Numbered from the stretch's first letter, positions 17,968-26,313 are shown. The stretch: 64,000 bases of DNA from JAYQKL01 sp049890195 (GCA_049890195.1 JBMHBY010000003.1:124001-188000), one strand, 5' to 3'. The notes: a model not told the origin generated them from the letters alone. Numbers and translations are program-made.

Positions 17968-18573
17968 TTTTTTCAACGCACCGGATGTGCCATCCATCTG
18001 CGGTGAAATGGGGCTCACACCGCAAATGAAAGAAAACCTGTTTTTCGGCTGCTTGTTGTCCACAAGCTGTCTTTTTTGCCATAACGCCATGTTTGAATTC
18101 ATCGTGTCCGTCCCACCGCCGAACAAAGTCGGCCAAACCAAAGACCCGCGGAGAACATCCTCTGCTCTTGATTGATGACATCTGCTGAATGCAACAAAAC
18201 AAAACGGGGGGGCCGGGAGACAAAACGCTGACGCTGCTGGGTACATGAACATTCCTGATTGCTGACAAACTCAGCATCAGAAAACGCCATTTCCCTTAAG
18301 GAAGCGTAAAACCCAACCGCCTGACTGAAAAAAGAGGATGCAACGGAACTGAACGTTCAAACTTTGAAGGGCTGATAACCCTTTGAGACTGCGATACACA
18401 AAAAGGGGGGGGGCGACAAGGGTGTAATTTTCAGAAATTTTTTTTAATTGAAATTTTTGACAAAGCCGGGGTCATTGGAGCCGGTAAAGGCAAATCCGCT
18501 ATTGATGAAAATTTCCGTATCGGCTTATCATGCTCACTGTCAGTAATTTTTACCGTTTTGAGTGAGGATTGTT
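17968..18573. other. Non-coding stretch with homopolymer tracts
   Basis: No convincing gene. It contains the unrecognised 5' part of the HlyD-remnant frame (to 18252), a run of nine G after AAAAA (18405-18413), and a T8 tract (18438-18445). Base use is mixed, unlike the flanking coding sequence. It probably contains the phhB promoter near its right end, but I cannot place it reliably. Confidence 0.5.
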
Positions 18574-18885
18574 ATGGGAGACAAATTTACCAACAGCGAA
18601 CGCCTGGCGGCGATGAAAAAACTGCCCGGCTGGACCAAGGTGCGGGGCAAGGAGGCCATCCAGAAAACCTTTACATTCACCAGCTTCAGCGCCGCTTTCG
18701 CCTGGATGACCAAAATCGCCCTGCGGGCCGAGCAACTCAACCACCATCCGGAATGGTTCAATGTCTATAATTCAGTGACCGTAACGCTGACCACGCATGA
18801 TGTCGGCGGCCTGAGCCAGCTGGATGTCGATATGGCGTCCTACATGAACAAGACGGCAGGCAGCGCCGGCAAACCGAAAAAGTAA
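18574..18885 (+). CDS. phhB: Pterin-4a-carbinolamine dehydratase
   Basis: 103 aa enzyme that dehydrates 4a-hydroxy-tetrahydropterin, recycling the pterin cofactor of aromatic amino acid hydroxylases. The PCD signature is present: EQLNHHPEWFNVYNSV followed by LTTHD with the active-site His-His pair. The start at 18574 has an AGGA box seven to nine bases upstream; an in-frame GTG at 18562 is less likely. No phenylalanine hydroxylase gene is next to it. It is convergent with the oxidoreductase gene. Confidence 0.93.
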   Translation: MGDKFTNSERLAAMKKLPGWTKVRGKEAIQKTFTFTSFSAAFAWMTKIALRAEQLNHHPEWFNVYNSVTVTLTTHDVGGLSQLDVDMASYMNKTAGSAGKPKK

Positions 18886-18909
18886 GCCCAAGACATCACC
18901 GACGGCCCG

Positions 18910-19914
18910 TCAGCCGCGGATATCGACAACCACTTTGCCGGTGGCTTTGCGGGCGCCGATAAACTCAATCGCTTCCGGGGTCTGGTCAAAAGTGAAGACC
19001 TTTGAGATATGCGGCCTGATCCGCCCATCCGCCTCCATTTCCATCAACTCACGCATGTTCTCAGCCGACGCCACCGGCTCAACCATGGTGAACTGCCCCC
19101 AGAACACGCCGACAACCGAACATCCCTTCAACAGTGTCAGGTTCAACGGCACGCGGGGGATTTCACCGGCGGCGAACCCGATGACCAGATACCGTCCGTT
19201 CCAGGCCATCGCCCGCAAGGCCGGCTCTGCATAAACATCACCCACCGGATCATAAACAACATCCACACCCTTGCCGCCGCTCAGCTCTTTTATCTGACCG
19301 GAAAACGCCTTGGCCTGATCCTTGTCCATGGCACCGGTCGGATACAGGATGGTTTCATCCGCGCCATAGTCGCGGCACACCGCCAGCTTCTCCTCCGTTG
19401 AAGCCGCCGCAATGATTTTTGCCCCCATGGACTTCGCCAAATCAATGGCCGCCAGCCCGACCCCTCCGGAGGCCCCCATGACCAGAATGGTCTCACCGGA
19501 CTGTAAATTGGCCCGCTGCTTCAACGCATAATAAGATGTGCCGTAAGTCATCAAAATGGCGGCACCGGTCTTGAAGTCCATGGTTTGCGGCATCGGAATA
19601 CAGGCCATGGCCGGCACAATGGTCTGCTCACGAAAACCATTATGCCCGCACAGGCCGATGATTTTATCCCCGACCTTGTAATTCGTGACACCTTCGCCAA
19701 GGGCGGCCACCGTGCCGGCAACCTCGCTGCCCGGGGAAAAGGGGAGGTCCGGCTTGAACTGGTATTTGTTCTGGATGATCAGAAAATCAGGAAAATTCAC
19801 TGAGGCCGCATGAACATCGACCAGCAATTCGCCGGGCCCGGGGGTCGGCGGATCAATCTCCTCAATCACCAGTTTGTCCGGCAGGCCGTGTTCTTTACAA
19901 AGGACAGCTTTCAT
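18910..19914 (-). CDS. NADPH:quinone oxidoreductase family (zinc-independent MDR)
   Basis: 334 aa medium-chain reductase. The GroES-like N-terminal domain includes GPGELLVDVHAASVNFPD and no structural zinc cysteines. The Rossmann motif is MGASGGVGLAAIDLAK, followed by the QOR-like segment GVDVVYDPVGD. The start at 19914 follows a GGGGGA ribosome-binding sequence; upstream in-frame ATGs are weaker. It likely reduces quinones or enone-type substrates; the substrate is not determinable. It is divergent from the SpoU methyltransferase gene. Confidence 0.9.
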   Translation of the reverse strand: MKAVLCKEHGLPDKLVIEEIDPPTPGPGELLVDVHAASVNFPDFLIIQNKYQFKPDLPFSPGSEVAGTVAALGEGVTNYKVGDKIIGLCGHNGFREQTIVPAMACIPMPQTMDFKTGAAILMTYGTSYYALKQRANLQSGETILVMGASGGVGLAAIDLAKSMGAKIIAAASTEEKLAVCRDYGADETILYPTGAMDKDQAKAFSGQIKELSGGKGVDVVYDPVGDVYAEPALRAMAWNGRYLVIGFAAGEIPRVPLNLTLLKGCSVVGVFWGQFTMVEPVASAENMRELMEMEADGRIRPHISKVFTFDQTPEAIEFIGARKATGKVVVDIRG

Positions 19915-20005
19915 GATTTCCCCCATGTTTGCGCGCCAGCACCTTGCTGACCGAAAGATTTGCATCTATTAATTCATTATTGTTTCACAGACGCAAGCAG
20001 GAAAA

Positions 20006-20500
20006 ATGCGTGGTTATTTTGGCATAGGTGTTGAGGGGATTTCCAAGCCGATGAACATGGGCAATCTGATCCGTTCAGCCCATGCCTTCGGCGCCAGCTT
20101 TGTGTTCACCGTCGGGGCACATCACAAAGTGCACAAAGCCAAGTCAGACACCTCGGCCACACACAATAATGTGCCCTGGTATGACTGGGACGGGCTGGAT
20201 GAGATGGTGCTGCCCAAAGGCTGCCAGACCGTTGGCATAGAGCTGACCGATGCGGCGGTTGACCTTCCGAGTTTCACCCATCCACGCTGCGCCGCCTATG
20301 TGTTGGGCCCGGAACGGGGCAGTCTGTCTCCGGACATGACGGACAGGTGCGACCACCTGATCCGCATCCCGACCCAGTTTTGCATCAATGTGCAGGTGGC
20401 CGGAGCAATTGTCATGTATGACCGGATCCAGACCTTTGGTCGGTTCGAACCCCGCCCGGTCATGCCGGGTGGCCCAGCCGGGGTTCAACTCAAACCGTAA
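20006..20500 (+). CDS. SpoU/TrmH-family RNA methyltransferase
   Basis: 164 aa, only the SPOUT catalytic domain with no N-terminal substrate-binding domain. Motif 1 is NMGNLIRSAHAFGA, motif 2 LGPERGSL, and motif 3 IPTQFCINVQVAGAIVMYDR forms the trefoil-knot SAM site. The target could be a tRNA or rRNA 2'-O-ribose; it cannot be assigned. In motif 3 the usual SLNV is CINV, a mild variant. It is convergent with the ECF sigma gene, nine bases apart. Confidence 0.85.
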   Translation: MRGYFGIGVEGISKPMNMGNLIRSAHAFGASFVFTVGAHHKVHKAKSDTSATHNNVPWYDWDGLDEMVLPKGCQTVGIELTDAAVDLPSFTHPRCAAYVLGPERGSLSPDMTDRCDHLIRIPTQFCINVQVAGAIVMYDRIQTFGRFEPRPVMPGGPAGVQLKP

Positions 20501-20509
20501 ATCCGGTTT

Positions 20510-21190
20510 TCAGGAGAGATCTTTCAAGGCACCGCGCAGGCGTGAAAATGACAGGCGCAATCGCGACTTGACCGTACCGAGGGGCAATCCGGTCTCTTTG
20601 GCGATTTCACTGTGCGACCAGCCGCGGTAAAACGCCATACGGATCAAGGCCACCTGCTCTTCCGGCAATTGCGCCAAAGCCTCGGACACCTTTTCCGCCC
20701 GGTCACTCAAAATGACCTCTTCATCCGGTTGTGCCGGATCTTCCGGTTTCAACGCAGGCTCATGCGGGTCAAGTTCAATGAATTTCTGCTGACGCAGCAG
20801 GTCAATACGGCGGTTGCGGGCGATGGTGAACAACCAGGTGGAGGGCGCGGCCTTGGATGGATCAAACAGCGGCGCCTTACGCCACACTGTCAGCATGACG
20901 TCCTGAACCACCTCCTCCGCCTGCATGGGCGTGGAACCGATTCTCATCAAATAACCTTTTAATCGCGGGGCAAAATACAGGTAGAGGGATTTGAAAGACT
21001 CCCGGTCCTTGTGTTCCGCTATCCTGAGGATAAAATCCGCCAGCTGCGCCCGATTTAGATTTTGATGGCTAGATGCCCCGTTAATGGCCTCAGCATCTAT
21101 ATTCTGGCCGTCCGTATTCTCGGCCACATTTCGCCTCACAAAGTGTTCAGTCTCTTTCGTAATCGCGCAGAAACTCAAACGCACACTCAT
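20510..21190 (-). CDS. ECF sigma factor (RpoE/ECF11-like)
   Basis: 226 aa as drawn. Region sigma-2 (about 63-130) contains FKSLYLYFAPRLKGYLMR and EEVVQDVMLTVW. Region sigma-4 (about 165-222) has LPEEQVALIRMAFYRGWSHSEIA in part and the helix GLPLGTVKSRLRL. The sequence resembles the RpoE of the RpoE-ChrR pair. The N-terminal 45 residues are not conserved in the family, so the true start may be internal. No anti-sigma gene adjoins; the downstream neighbour is on the other strand. Confidence 0.88.
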   Translation of the reverse strand: MSVRLSFCAITKETEHFVRRNVAENTDGQNIDAEAINGASSHQNLNRAQLADFILRIAEHKDRESFKSLYLYFAPRLKGYLMRIGSTPMQAEEVVQDVMLTVWRKAPLFDPSKAAPSTWLFTIARNRRIDLLRQQKFIELDPHEPALKPEDPAQPDEEVILSDRAEKVSEALAQLPEEQVALIRMAFYRGWSHSEIAKETGLPLGTVKSRLRLSFSRLRGALKDLS

Positions 21191-21319
21191 CAGAGCTTAT
21201 TTCAGGTCAATATGCAAGCCATGACTGGTTTTTTTACGGAAATCAAAAATTGCTGTGGAAAAAACCTGCGCCGCTCTTTATCCTGTCAGGGAAACCAAAT
21301 TGCCCGTGAACAGGTCACC

Positions 21320-21856
21320 ATGCGCCCTTTGCTGATGAAATTTTTGTACATTCTGGTGGTGTCCAGTACCCTGACTGTTACAACTTCCGCCCAAGGCCTC
21401 AAGGAAGCCGGAAAACACAAGGCGTGGCGCGTCTTCACCACCGGCCAAGGTGCCCAAATGACCTGCTATATTGTGTCTGAGCCGGTCACAAAAAAACCGT
21501 CCAATGTGCGCCGCGGGGAAATTTTCCTTGCCGTGAGCCATCGCCCGGGGCAAGGGGTGTTCAACGAGGTCAGTGTCCGCATCGGCTATCCGTTTTCCGA
21601 AAAGAGCAATCCCTATGCCAAAATCGGCGCCGATAATTTCCGGTTTTTCACCGGTGCGAAAATGGGGCAGGCCTCGGCGAGTTGGGCCTGGATGGAAAAT
21701 CCGGTTGACCATGACCAGCTTGTCAACGCCATGAAACGCGGCAGCCGGATGATGTTCAAAGGCACCTCCAAGCGCGGCACCTTGACCACCGACACCTATT
21801 CACTGATGGGTTTTTCAGCCGCCTACAGCCAACTCAACGGCCTGTGTCCGCAATGA
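21320..21856 (+). CDS. Invasion-associated locus B (IalB) family protein
   Basis: 178 aa exported protein. The signal peptide is about 1-30 (LLMKFLYILVVSSTLTVTTSAQG). The IalB-like domain contains AWRVFTTGQGAQMTCYIVSEP, GEIFLAVSHRPG, VSVRIGYPF and GTSKRGTLTTDTYSLMGFSAA. The family is widespread in alphaproteobacteria and named from Bartonella; it has no general function beyond envelope or stress association. The start at 21320 or 21335 fits the signal peptide. Its stop overlaps the rlmN start (ATGA), so the two are coupled. Confidence 0.88.
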   Translation: MRPLLMKFLYILVVSSTLTVTTSAQGLKEAGKHKAWRVFTTGQGAQMTCYIVSEPVTKKPSNVRRGEIFLAVSHRPGQGVFNEVSVRIGYPFSEKSNPYAKIGADNFRFFTGAKMGQASASWAWMENPVDHDQLVNAMKRGSRMMFKGTSKRGTLTTDTYSLMGFSAAYSQLNGLCPQ

Positions 21857-23007
21857 CCGTTGCGCCGGCGGACAAGACCAGCCTTTTGGGGCTGTCGCGG
21901 GATGCGCTGAAACAGGAATTGGCGCGGATCGACATCCCGTCAAAACAGCTCAATATGCGGACCGGACAGATCTGGAGCTGGCTCTATGCACATGGTGTCG
22001 ACAGCTTTGATGCGATGACCACCCTGTCCAAGGACCTGCGCGAAACGCTCGCCGCCCATTTCAGCCTGGCGCGGCCCGAGACCAGCCAAAGGCAGGTTTC
22101 CGAAGACGGCACCCGCAAATATCTGTTCCGGCTGGCCGACGGGCATGAAATCGAAACCGTCTACATTCCGGAAATGGACCGCGGCACCTTGTGTGTGTCC
22201 TCGCAGGTCGGCTGCACATTGAATTGCAGCTTCTGTCACACCGGCACGATGAAGCTGGTGCGCAATTTGACACCCGGGGAGATTGTCGGCCAGCTGGTTG
22301 CGGCCCGCGACGACCTTGACGACTGGACCCCCGACCCGCAGAAGAACAGCGACACCCGCAGGGTTACGAACATTGTGATGATGGGCATGGGGGAGCCGCT
22401 TTACAACACCGGGAATGTTGTCCCGGCGCTGAACATCATGTCGGACGGCGACGGGCTGGCGTTGAGCCGTCGGCGCATCACATTGTCAACCTCCGGAGTG
22501 GTGCCGGACATGCAGCGCATCGGTGATGAGACCGGGGTGATGCTTGCCATTTCCCTTCATGCCGTGCGTGACGAGCTGCGTGATGAGTTGGTGCCGCTGA
22601 ACCGCAAATATCCGATCGCCGAACTTCTTGAGGCCTGCCGCGCCTATCCCAACGCCTCCAACGCCAAGCGCATCACCTTTGAATATGTCATGCTCAACGG
22701 TGTCAACGACTCGGACGAGGACGCCCGTGAACTGGTGCGGCTGCTGGCCGGCATTCCGGCGAAAATCAACCTGATCCCGTTCAACCCGTGGCCGGGTGCG
22801 CCCTATGAATGCTCGGATTGGGAGCGCATCGAGGCGTTCGCCGACATCGTCAACCGCGCCGGTTATGCCAGCCCGGTCCGCACGCCGCGGGGCCGCGACA
22901 TCATGGCGGCCTGCGGACAGCTGAAATCAGACAGTGAAAAAACCTCCGCCGGCGCCCGCAAGCGCGCCGAACTGGAGGCCCAAAGACTCAACCGCCCCGT
23001 CAGGTGA
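21853..23007 (+). CDS. rlmN: 23S rRNA A2503 / tRNA A37 C2-methyltransferase RlmN
   Basis: Radical SAM methyltransferase. 384 aa. The cluster motif CxxxCxxC is Cys121, Cys125 and Cys128 (GCTLNCSFC). The methyl-carrying catalytic Cys354 lies in MAACGQL near the C-terminus, and GMGEPLYN is present. The ATG at 21853 overlaps the IalB stop; a GTG at 21844 is an alternative. Confidence 0.96.
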   Translation: MTVAPADKTSLLGLSRDALKQELARIDIPSKQLNMRTGQIWSWLYAHGVDSFDAMTTLSKDLRETLAAHFSLARPETSQRQVSEDGTRKYLFRLADGHEIETVYIPEMDRGTLCVSSQVGCTLNCSFCHTGTMKLVRNLTPGEIVGQLVAARDDLDDWTPDPQKNSDTRRVTNIVMMGMGEPLYNTGNVVPALNIMSDGDGLALSRRRITLSTSGVVPDMQRIGDETGVMLAISLHAVRDELRDELVPLNRKYPIAELLEACRAYPNASNAKRITFEYVMLNGVNDSDEDARELVRLLAGIPAKINLIPFNPWPGAPYECSDWERIEAFADIVNRAGYASPVRTPRGRDIMAACGQLKSDSEKTSAGARKRAELEAQRLNRPVR

Positions 23008-23026
23008 CGGCCCGCTCATTCCGGTT

Positions 23027-23350
23027 TCAGTGCAGTTCCTCGAAAAACGAGACCTCCTCCCAGCCGCCGGTCTCCCCCTGACCGGTCAGGCCCAGCACGG
23101 CCGCCAGCTGGCCGGCTGAAAAATTTGCGTCATCCCTGACGCTCAATGTCAACAAATCACTGCCCGGCGCCCGCCGGATCACCAGTATCGTGTCCGTTGG
23201 ATAGGCGGGATACAAACGCCGCCGCAGCCGGATGATGAGACGCCTGATGCCGATAAATACCAAAACCGGCACACTCAGCCCCAGCGCCAGCGCCAGCAGC
23301 TGCATCCACAACGCAAGCTGGGAAAAAAAATCGAAAAAGCCCTGCATCAT
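23027..23350 (-). CDS. Small single-span membrane protein (paralogue of the 24972-25343 gene)
   Basis: 107 aa. A hydrophobic segment (about 15-40, ALWMQLLALALGLSVPVLVF) is followed by a very basic stretch (RRLIIRLRRRLY), then a small alpha/beta domain with DTILVIRRAPGSDLLTLSVRDD in part and a helix ending in LAAVLG. The layout and the DTxxxIxR...LxxxLx pattern match the gene at 24972-25343. The ribosome-binding site AGAAGGGGAG decides the start. No known family recognised. Confidence 0.6.
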   Translation of the reverse strand: MMQGFFDFFSQLALWMQLLALALGLSVPVLVFIGIRRLIIRLRRRLYPAYPTDTILVIRRAPGSDLLTLSVRDDANFSAGQLAAVLGLTGQGETGGWEEVSFFEELH

Positions 23351-23820
23351 CTCCCCTTCTATGGCAGCCCTGTCATCTGCGGGCCGCGGAAAGGCCCGGA
23401 CAAGCAGGAAACGGAACATCGGCACCCCGCAAGCGAGGCGCCGGGGCGGTGATAGTTCCGTTCCGAGATGGACCGGCGGCGTATTCAGCCGCAGCCTTAT
23501 TCCGCCGCCACCCCGACATCAGTCGAAGTGACGGTTTTCGGCAATCAACAAAAGGGAACGCAACAAATCCGCACAAGGGCGGAGACATCAGGGCATTGCC
23601 GCCCGGACCGGGGACTATCACCTCCCCCGACGGCTGCACCGTCCTGCAGCCGCTGGGGAAACCCTAACAAGTTTGCCGGCAAAGGCGCAAATGAAAACAA
23701 CAGCCAGCCGCCGGGCCGGATGGATGCGCAATGGCTTGCGCCGGCCGGTGCAGGGCGATAGGCTACCCTGAAACGGGCCCCCGCCGCACACAGCAAACGC
23801 AACCGCAAAAAGGAAACATC
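23351..23820. other. 470-base spacer with repeat copy A
   Basis: No supported gene. Short frames on both strands lack ribosome-binding sites and homology. It holds repeat copy A (23437-23540), and its right end must carry the promoter and ribosome-binding site of the MDR gene (AAAAAGGAAAC before 23821). Confidence 0.6.
23437..23540 (-). repeat. Dispersed repeat, copy A
   Basis: About 104 bases sharing ordered blocks with copy B at 25394-25498: GGCGCCGGGG, GGCGTATTCA, TATTCCGCCG followed by CACCCCGACAT, and TGACGGTT followed by TCG. A 7-base inverted repeat (GGCGGCG/CGCCGCC) flanks the two ATTC blocks. It lies 86 bases upstream of the small membrane protein gene 23027-23350, oriented with it as copy B is with its gene. 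Confidence 0.65.
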
Positions 23821-24975
23821 ATGAGTGACACAGCCCTTCCCGAAACCTGCCTGCATCTGACCACCACGCTTGAAGCGGCCGATGATGGCGGCCGCGTCAC
23901 ACTGGCGCTGCGCGAAGCGCCGTTCCCGCAGCCGAAGGACACCCAGGTGGTCGTGCAGGTCGAGGCGACGCCGATCAACCCGTCCGACCTCGGCGTCCTG
24001 TTCGGCTACGCCGACACCTCGCAGGCGCAGGCGACAGGCAGCGGCACAGAGGCGACCTTGAGCGTGCCGGTGTCGGCACCGGGCATGGCGATGATGAAGG
24101 GGCGCATCGGGCAGGCCCTGCCGGCCGGCAATGAAGGCGCCGGCCTGGTCGTGGCCGCCGGGTCAAGCGACGCGTCACAGGCGCTGCTCGGCCAGCGAGT
24201 CGCGACCATGGGCGGCGGCATGTACGGCCAATACCGCACGGCGGAGGCGGCCATGTGCCTGCCGCTGGGCGAACATTCGGCCCGCGAGGGGGCGTCCTGT
24301 TTCGTCAATCCGCTGACGGCGCTGAGCTTTGTCGAGACCATGCGGATGGAGGGCCACAGCGCGCTCGTGCACACGGCGGCCGCCTCCAATCTGGGGCAGA
24401 TGCTGGTGCGCATCTGTCAGGCCGATGCGGTGCCGCTGGTCAATATTGTGCGCCGCACCAAACAGGCCGAGCTGCTGCGTGGCCTGGGGGCCGAACATGT
24501 CGTCAACAGCGCCGATACGGATTTCGCCGCGCAGCTGACCGATGCGATTGATGCGACCGGCGCAACACTCGGCTTTGACGCCACCGGCGGCGGCACGCTG
24601 GCCAATGACATTCTGCTGGCGATGGAGGCGGCGGCGGCGCGCACGCCCGGCGCCTACAGCATTTACGGCTCAACCCACCACAAGCAGGTCTATCTCTACG
24701 GGTCTTTGAATTTCAACCCGACGACGCTCAACCGCGGCTATGGCATGGCCTGGGGCGTCGGCGGCTGGCTGCTGCCGAATTTCATGGCCAAGGCCGGGCC
24801 GGAGGTGCAGATGCGCCTGACCATGCGCGTGCTGGCGGAACTGACGACGACCTTCGCCAGCCATTATGCCGCGGAGATTTCGCTGACCGACATGATGAAC
24901 CCGGACATGCTCGCCGTCTATGGCGTGCGCAGCACCGGCAAAAAATATCTGGTCAACCCGCAGCTCGGGCTTTAG
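23821..24975 (+). CDS. Zinc-independent MDR oxidoreductase
   Basis: 384 aa medium-chain dehydrogenase/reductase. The N-terminal GroES-like domain contains VVVQVEATPINPSDLG and a 30-residue loop rich in Ala, Thr and Gly. The nucleotide-binding part has TAAASNLGQMLVRIC in place of the classic GxGxxG, then GFDATGGGTLANDIL. It resembles the enoyl/quinone reductase branch that includes plant and bacterial NADPH-dependent alkenal reductase-like proteins; substrate unknown. It starts after AAGGAAAC. It is flanked by two related small membrane genes on the other strand. Confidence 0.82.
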   Translation: MSDTALPETCLHLTTTLEAADDGGRVTLALREAPFPQPKDTQVVVQVEATPINPSDLGVLFGYADTSQAQATGSGTEATLSVPVSAPGMAMMKGRIGQALPAGNEGAGLVVAAGSSDASQALLGQRVATMGGGMYGQYRTAEAAMCLPLGEHSAREGASCFVNPLTALSFVETMRMEGHSALVHTAAASNLGQMLVRICQADAVPLVNIVRRTKQAELLRGLGAEHVVNSADTDFAAQLTDAIDATGATLGFDATGGGTLANDILLAMEAAAARTPGAYSIYGSTHHKQVYLYGSLNFNPTTLNRGYGMAWGVGGWLLPNFMAKAGPEVQMRLTMRVLAELTTTFASHYAAEISLTDMMNPDMLAVYGVRSTGKKYLVNPQLGL

Positions 24976-25343
24976 GGGGCAGGCTCTTTATCTGAGCCGG
25001 CATCCGCATCCGCCGCATCGTCATTATCATGCACCAAGGCCGGTGTGCCGTCCCCGCTGTTGGCGCGCAACATGTCGGCCAGCCGCCGCGGCTCGATGAC
25101 GGCATCCTTGTGGATGGTCACGACCAGCCTGTCTCCGCGGCGCTGAATGGCCATCAGGGTGTCGGGCGGAAGGTCTTTTTTCGCCAACCGGAAGGCCAGC
25201 CAGCGCTTGGTCAGGGTAGTCACAAGCCTGTAGATCAGCCAGGCAACGCCCAGCACCAGCAAAATCACGGTGAGGAGAATGATAATCTGGACATACGACC
25301 AGCTGTTGTCGAAGACTTTGAGATAAGGGTCCATAGGGTCCAT
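24972..25343 (-). CDS. Small single-span membrane protein (paralogue of the 23027-23350 gene)
   Basis: 123 aa. One hydrophobic segment (about 18-40, VQIIILLTVILLVLGVAWLIY), a basic region (TKRWLAFRLAKKD), a short alpha/beta domain (DTLMAIQRRGDRLVVTIHKDA, in part) and an acidic Asp/Ala tail. It shares layout and short motifs with the gene at 23027. It overlaps the stop of the convergent MDR gene by four bases. Two start codons (25343, 25334) are possible. Function unknown. Confidence 0.6.
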   Translation of the reverse strand: MDPMDPYLKVFDNSWSYVQIIILLTVILLVLGVAWLIYRLVTTLTKRWLAFRLAKKDLPPDTLMAIQRRGDRLVVTIHKDAVIEPRRLADMLRANSGDGTPALVHDNDDAADADAGSDKEPAP

Positions 25344-25393
25344 GCGGTTGTCCTGTTATTGTTATTGAACCACAAACGGCACCAACCGAAATT

Positions 25394-25498
25394 GGCGCCG
25401 GGGTGTAGTAATACCGCACAAAGTCGGCAACGGCGTATTCACCGAAGCTGTTGTATTCCGCCGTCACCCCGACATGAATGTCGAGTTGACGGTTATCG
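25394..25498 (-). repeat. Dispersed repeat, copy B
   Basis: About 105 bases, the counterpart of copy A. The outer stem here is ACGGCG/CGCCGT, where copy A has GCGGCG/CGCCGC: one base pair is changed on both sides, so pairing is kept. It lies 50 bases upstream of the small membrane gene 24972-25343. Confidence 0.65.
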
Positions 25499-25726
25499 AA
25501 ACAAGGCAAAGGGTTCCTTAAGTCCGCGAGTCTTGTCTTCATCGCGTCTTAAGCATCCTGCATTTCAGAAATCGGCAAACCGACCTGAAACACAGGCGGC
25601 CCGCCTTGAGCCGCTTTGTGTGGGGATTACTATGCCCCAGCCATTGCCTGTCATGACAATGACCACAACCACTATAGCAGGGTTTGAAAAGGCTGTTACT
25701 CGCAGGGGTTGAGGAAATAAAGTTAA

Positions 25727-25743
25727 TTCAACCAAAGGTTGAA
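25727..25743. promoter_or_regulatory. Operator-like inverted repeat upstream of the EVE/nuclease gene
   Basis: TTCAACC-AAA-GGTTGAA, perfect seven-base arms with a three-base centre, 57 bases before the start codon. GGTTGA recurs at 25707 and 25764, the last overlapping a possible -35 TTGACG (25766-25771). It could bind a regulator; none is encoded next to it. Confidence 0.35.
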
Positions 25744-25800
25744 ATATATTAATAATTTCAATGGGTTGACGTGTCATTTTCGTTTCGTTTAGATAATCAT

Positions 25801-26313
25801 ATGAAATATTGGCTTAATCTATTTTCTCCAGAAACTTGGAATAAATTTCAAGAAAACGACTGTTCTGTCACCGGCTTTAGGCAGCGTCAGGAAACTGCTG
25901 CCGCACATGTCCAACCTGGAGATGTGATGCTTTGTTATATGATAAAATTGAGTCGGTGGTGTGGTGTACTAGAAGTTACTTCTAAATCCTACACAGATAA
26001 AACACCCATCTTTAAGGATGAAAAAGATCCATTTATTATTCGCTTTGAGTGCAAGCCAAAGGTTATTCAGGAACCTGAATTCAGCATTCCTATGATGGAA
26101 AAAGAAATTTGGGATAATTTCTCTAAGGCTCAAGGTGTAGAAATTGGACAACAAGGATGGGCGCAATTTCTTGGTTTGAGGCAGTCTTTGATTGAAATAA
26201 ATGAAAAAGACGCTGTTTTGTTAATAGGTGCACTAAAGGAACAACAAAAATTAAAGAAAAAATACCCACTGTCCAAGAGCGAAGAAAGAGCAATTAAACC
26301 TCAAGCCCTCTAA
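25801..26313 (+). CDS. EVE/PUA-like domain protein, N-terminal half of a split nuclease gene
   Basis: 170 aa. The N-terminus MKYWLNLFSPETWNKF, the ...VQPGDVMLCYMIKLSRW segment and the following GVLEVTSKSY match the EVE-like fold, the modified-base reader domain common in restriction systems. Compare the housekeeping EVE gene at 40217. It is much more AT-rich than its neighbours, a sign of transfer. The frame ends at TAA (26311-26313) and continues open in the same frame into the nuclease half, so this may be the front of one 373-codon gene. The start at 25801 is set by the domain's YWL start. Confidence 0.7.
   Translation: MKYWLNLFSPETWNKFQENDCSVTGFRQRQETAAAHVQPGDVMLCYMIKLSRWCGVLEVTSKSYTDKTPIFKDEKDPFIIRFECKPKVIQEPEFSIPMMEKEIWDNFSKAQGVEIGQQGWAQFLGLRQSLIEINEKDAVLLIGALKEQQKLKKKYPLSKSEERAIKPQAL

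Larger units (their letters stand above)
25344..25800. other. 457-base spacer with repeat copy B and the left edge of an AT-rich insert
   Basis: No supported gene. It holds repeat copy B (25394-25498). From about 25690 base composition falls sharply toward AT. An inverted repeat (25727-25743) and GGTTGA direct repeats at 25707, 25737 and 25764 precede the EVE-domain gene. Confidence 0.6.

Noticed and set aside
25027..25542. A 171-codon minus-strand frame reading through repeat copy B into the small membrane gene in another phase
   Set aside because: It overlaps the better-supported membrane protein gene out of frame. The equivalent reading of copy A is broken by indels, so the repeat is not conserved as protein.
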